A stretch of 53,806 bases of DNA from assembly GCA_020445165.1 (NCBI GenBank), contig JAGRHE010000003.1, forward strand, positions 1-53,806. The letters run 5' to 3'. The stretch comes from Gammaproteobacteria bacterium (GTDB taxonomy: Bacteria; Pseudomonadota; Gammaproteobacteria; Chromatiales; Sedimenticolaceae). The translations under genes were made by a program, and so were the position numbers. Below are positions 52,623 through 53,806 of the stretch, piece by piece. Below the pieces are notes generated by a model. The model made no database searches. It saw only the letters and a list, made by a program, of their open reading frames with translations, and was not told the DNA's origin. How positions within the stretch are numbered: the first letter of the stretch is position 1; each line of letters starts with the position of its first letter.

Positions 52623-53211
52623 TGGAATCCTCCCGAACAAACTCCACCCGAGACCTGTTTGCTGCCGCATCGGGCGCCCAGGCTGCCGGATACCTGCGCC
52701 ATGCAAACGGCGCGTTGAACAGGAACGCCACCACCAGGATGGTGATCGCATTCAGCATCACCGGCGTCAACACAAACTGGAATCCCAACTGGTGCACGGC
52801 GTCACCGCCGACGACGGCGCTGAGCGCGGTCGCGCCTCCCGGGGGATGTATACAGCGAAGATAGTGCATGGCGGCGATCGCCGCCGCGACCGCGATTGCC
52901 GCAGCCAGCGTCGGAGCGGGGATCAGCTTGAGGCAGGCCACGCCGATGATCGCCGAAACAAGGTGACCGCCGAACACCGACCAGGGCTGCGACAAGGGTC
53001 CGTGCGGCACCGCAAACAACAACACGGCCGACGCCCCCATCGACCCAATCACGCTGGCACTGCCCATCGGGCCCAGCTCGGCCTGGCTGATCAGCACCAC
53101 GCCCGAGATGCCGACCATACCGCCGGCGGCCGACAACCATTTTTCCGCATGAGTGACCCGCTCGCCGGTGATGCCGACCCAGCGGCCGAATAGCCGGGAC
53201 TTAAATCTCAC
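52615..53211 (-). CDS. HPP-family membrane protein
   Basis: 198 residues from a GTG at 53211 preceded by AGGAG. The family motif HPPGGATALSAVVGG is near 130-144. Four membrane helices are visible (GMVGISGVVLISQAELG, ASVIGSMGASAVLLFAV, AAAIAVAAAIAAMHYL, MLNAITILVVAFLFNAPF). A plant and cyanobacterial member transports nitrite into plastids or cells. Here the substrate is unknown. It is translationally coupled to the CBS gene and divergent from a LysR regulator. A C-terminal remnant of a second HPP gene lies near 49.8 kb. Confidence 0.88.
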   Translation of the reverse strand: MRFKSRLFGRWVGITGERVTHAEKWLSAAGGMVGISGVVLISQAELGPMGSASVIGSMGASAVLLFAVPHGPLSQPWSVFGGHLVSAIIGVACLKLIPAPTLAAAIAVAAAIAAMHYLRCIHPPGGATALSAVVGGDAVHQLGFQFVLTPVMLNAITILVVAFLFNAPFAWRRYPAAWAPDAAANRSRVEFVREDSSE

Positions 53212-53261
53212 GTTCAGTGCTCCTCGTCGATGACTGCCGGGACGCATCGTATTGGTGCGCT

Positions 53262-53286
53262 ATAAATTTTGACAAACAAAATTTAT
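53262..53286. promoter_or_regulatory. Operator-like perfect dyad 1 in the HPP-LysR intergenic region
   Basis: Arms ATAAATTTTG and CAAAATTTAT are fully complementary around ACAAA. The dyad covers the -35 hexamer of the LysR promoter. It is AT-rich with a five-base spacer, as LysR-type sites often are. Confidence 0.6.
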
Positions 53287-53296
53287 TGGCTATTAA
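53269..53296 (+). promoter_or_regulatory. Sigma-70 type promoter of the LysR gene
   Basis: TTGACA (53269-53274), a 16-base spacer and TATTAA (53291-53296), about 40 bases before the ATG. It is embedded in two dyads, which implies autoregulation. Confidence 0.65.
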
Positions 53297-53314
53297 TATC
53301 GCTAAACGCGATAT
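53296..53314. promoter_or_regulatory. Operator-like perfect dyad 2 in the HPP-LysR intergenic region
   Basis: Arms ATATCGC and GCGATAT flank TAAAC. The centre lies 31 bases from that of dyad 1, close to three helical turns, so a LysR tetramer could bind both on one face. Confidence 0.55.
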
Positions 53315-53335
53315 ATCAGGACAGATTGCACCAAA

Positions 53336-53806
53336 ATGGACGTCGACCAGGCGCGCACGTTCCTCGCCATTGCGGCACACGGCAGCTTCCTCGAGGCCGC
53401 CAGGCGGATCCACGTCACCCAGTCGACGGTCAGTGCCCGGATCCAGAACCTGGAATCAGAACTGGGCGCCCAGCTGTTCATCCGCAACCGGGCCGGCGCC
53501 ACGCTGACCGCGGCCGGCCGCCGCTTCATGCAACACGCCAAGACCCTGGTGTTGACGGTCGAGCAGGCGCGGCACGACGTCGGATTGCCGAGCCGATACC
53601 GGGCCAATGTGCGCATCGGCGGCCGCATTGCATTGTGGGAGGATTTCCTGCCGGCATGGGTGGGCTGGATGCGCGCGGTGGCACCCGACATCGCCGTCCG
53701 CAGCGAGATCGGGTTCGAGGAAGACCTGATGCGACGCCTGGTCGAGGGCACACTGGATATCGGCGTGATGTACACCCCCAGCCACGCACCCGGACTGATC
53801 GTCGAG
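53336..53806 (+). CDS. LysR-family transcriptional regulator (partial, runs off the window)
   Basis: 157 residues visible. The N-terminal helix-turn-helix is MDVDQARTFLAIAAHGSFLEAARRIHVTQSTVSARIQNLE (1-40), followed by LGAQLFIRNRAGATLTAAGRRFM, the standard LysR wing. The effector domain begins near 90 (RYRANVRIGGRIALWEDFLPAWVGWM) and is cut at the window edge. It is divergent from the HPP-CBS operon across 124 bases with two perfect dyads, so it probably controls both. Confidence 0.92.
   Translation, partial: MDVDQARTFLAIAAHGSFLEAARRIHVTQSTVSARIQNLESELGAQLFIRNRAGATLTAAGRRFMQHAKTLVLTVEQARHDVGLPSRYRANVRIGGRIALWEDFLPAWVGWMRAVAPDIAVRSEIGFEEDLMRRLVEGTLDIGVMYTPSHAPGLIVE

Overview
The window is high-GC, gene-dense, single-copy-looking chromosomal DNA. 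It most resembles a gammaproteobacterium of the sulfur-oxidising or facultatively anaerobic Chromatiales type. That placement is inferred from gene content: a group 3b NAD(P)-linked [NiFe] hydrogenase, a DsrC-like protein, a persulfide dioxygenase, an orphan CcoQ-like peptide, YgiB/YgiC, and an N-terminal-glutamine amidohydrolase. No tRNA, rRNA operon, transposase, phage gene or CRISPR array was seen. The left edge carries the 5' part of the 4.5S signal-recognition-particle RNA gene on the minus strand.

Layout. 0.2-2.0 kb: ygiB-ygiC pair. 2.1-6.7 kb: hydrogenase operon in the order B-G-D-A plus maturation protease, with overlapping or nearly abutting genes. 6.7-12.5 kb: ExeA-like AAA ATPase with a long C-terminal extension, a hypothetical protein, a PA0069-type radical SAM protein, NTAQ1-type amidohydrolase, a methyltransferase. 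12.8-19.2 kb: a light-damage and redox cluster on the plus strand (DCC oxidoreductase, ABC1 kinase, two different cryptochrome/photolyases with a DUF2256 zinc peptide between them, a HugZ-like flavin-binding protein, OsmC). 19.2-25.9 kb: a chemoreceptor with a periplasmic c-type heme motif, a lipoprotein, an EEP-family hydrolase and a phospholipase D/VTT fusion. 26-31 kb: acetolactate synthase, glutamate dehydrogenase, succinate-semialdehyde dehydrogenase.

31-45 kb is the most interesting part. A two-component pair with a degenerate kinase and an intact NtrC-type sigma-54 activator (32.8-35.0 kb) is surrounded by small stress, envelope and redox genes: hemerythrin, CcoQ-like, DsrC-like, PLDc_N, glycine-zipper protein, DUF1328, lipid kinase, Crp, TspO, persulfide dioxygenase, CDGSH, PAP2, MscS, entericidin, App1. 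Reading the intergenic regions by eye gives nine -24/-12 (sigma-54) promoter candidates, each oriented toward a gene of this cluster, including one in front of the kinase-activator operon. Five fit TGGYAY-N5-TTGC exactly. I read this as a locally encoded sigma-54 stress regulon.

45.6-53.8 kb: an MFS transporter, a NYN-LOTUS protein and a NERD-domain SF1 helicase beside a remnant of an HPP gene, a HemG-like flavodoxin, a MarR regulator with four C-terminal cysteines that shares an operator-like dyad with a neighbouring CPVC thioredoxin-fold gene and cytochrome P460, then a CBS/HPP pair divergent from a LysR regulator cut by the window end. All functions are family assignments made by reading the sequence; none was confirmed by a database search.
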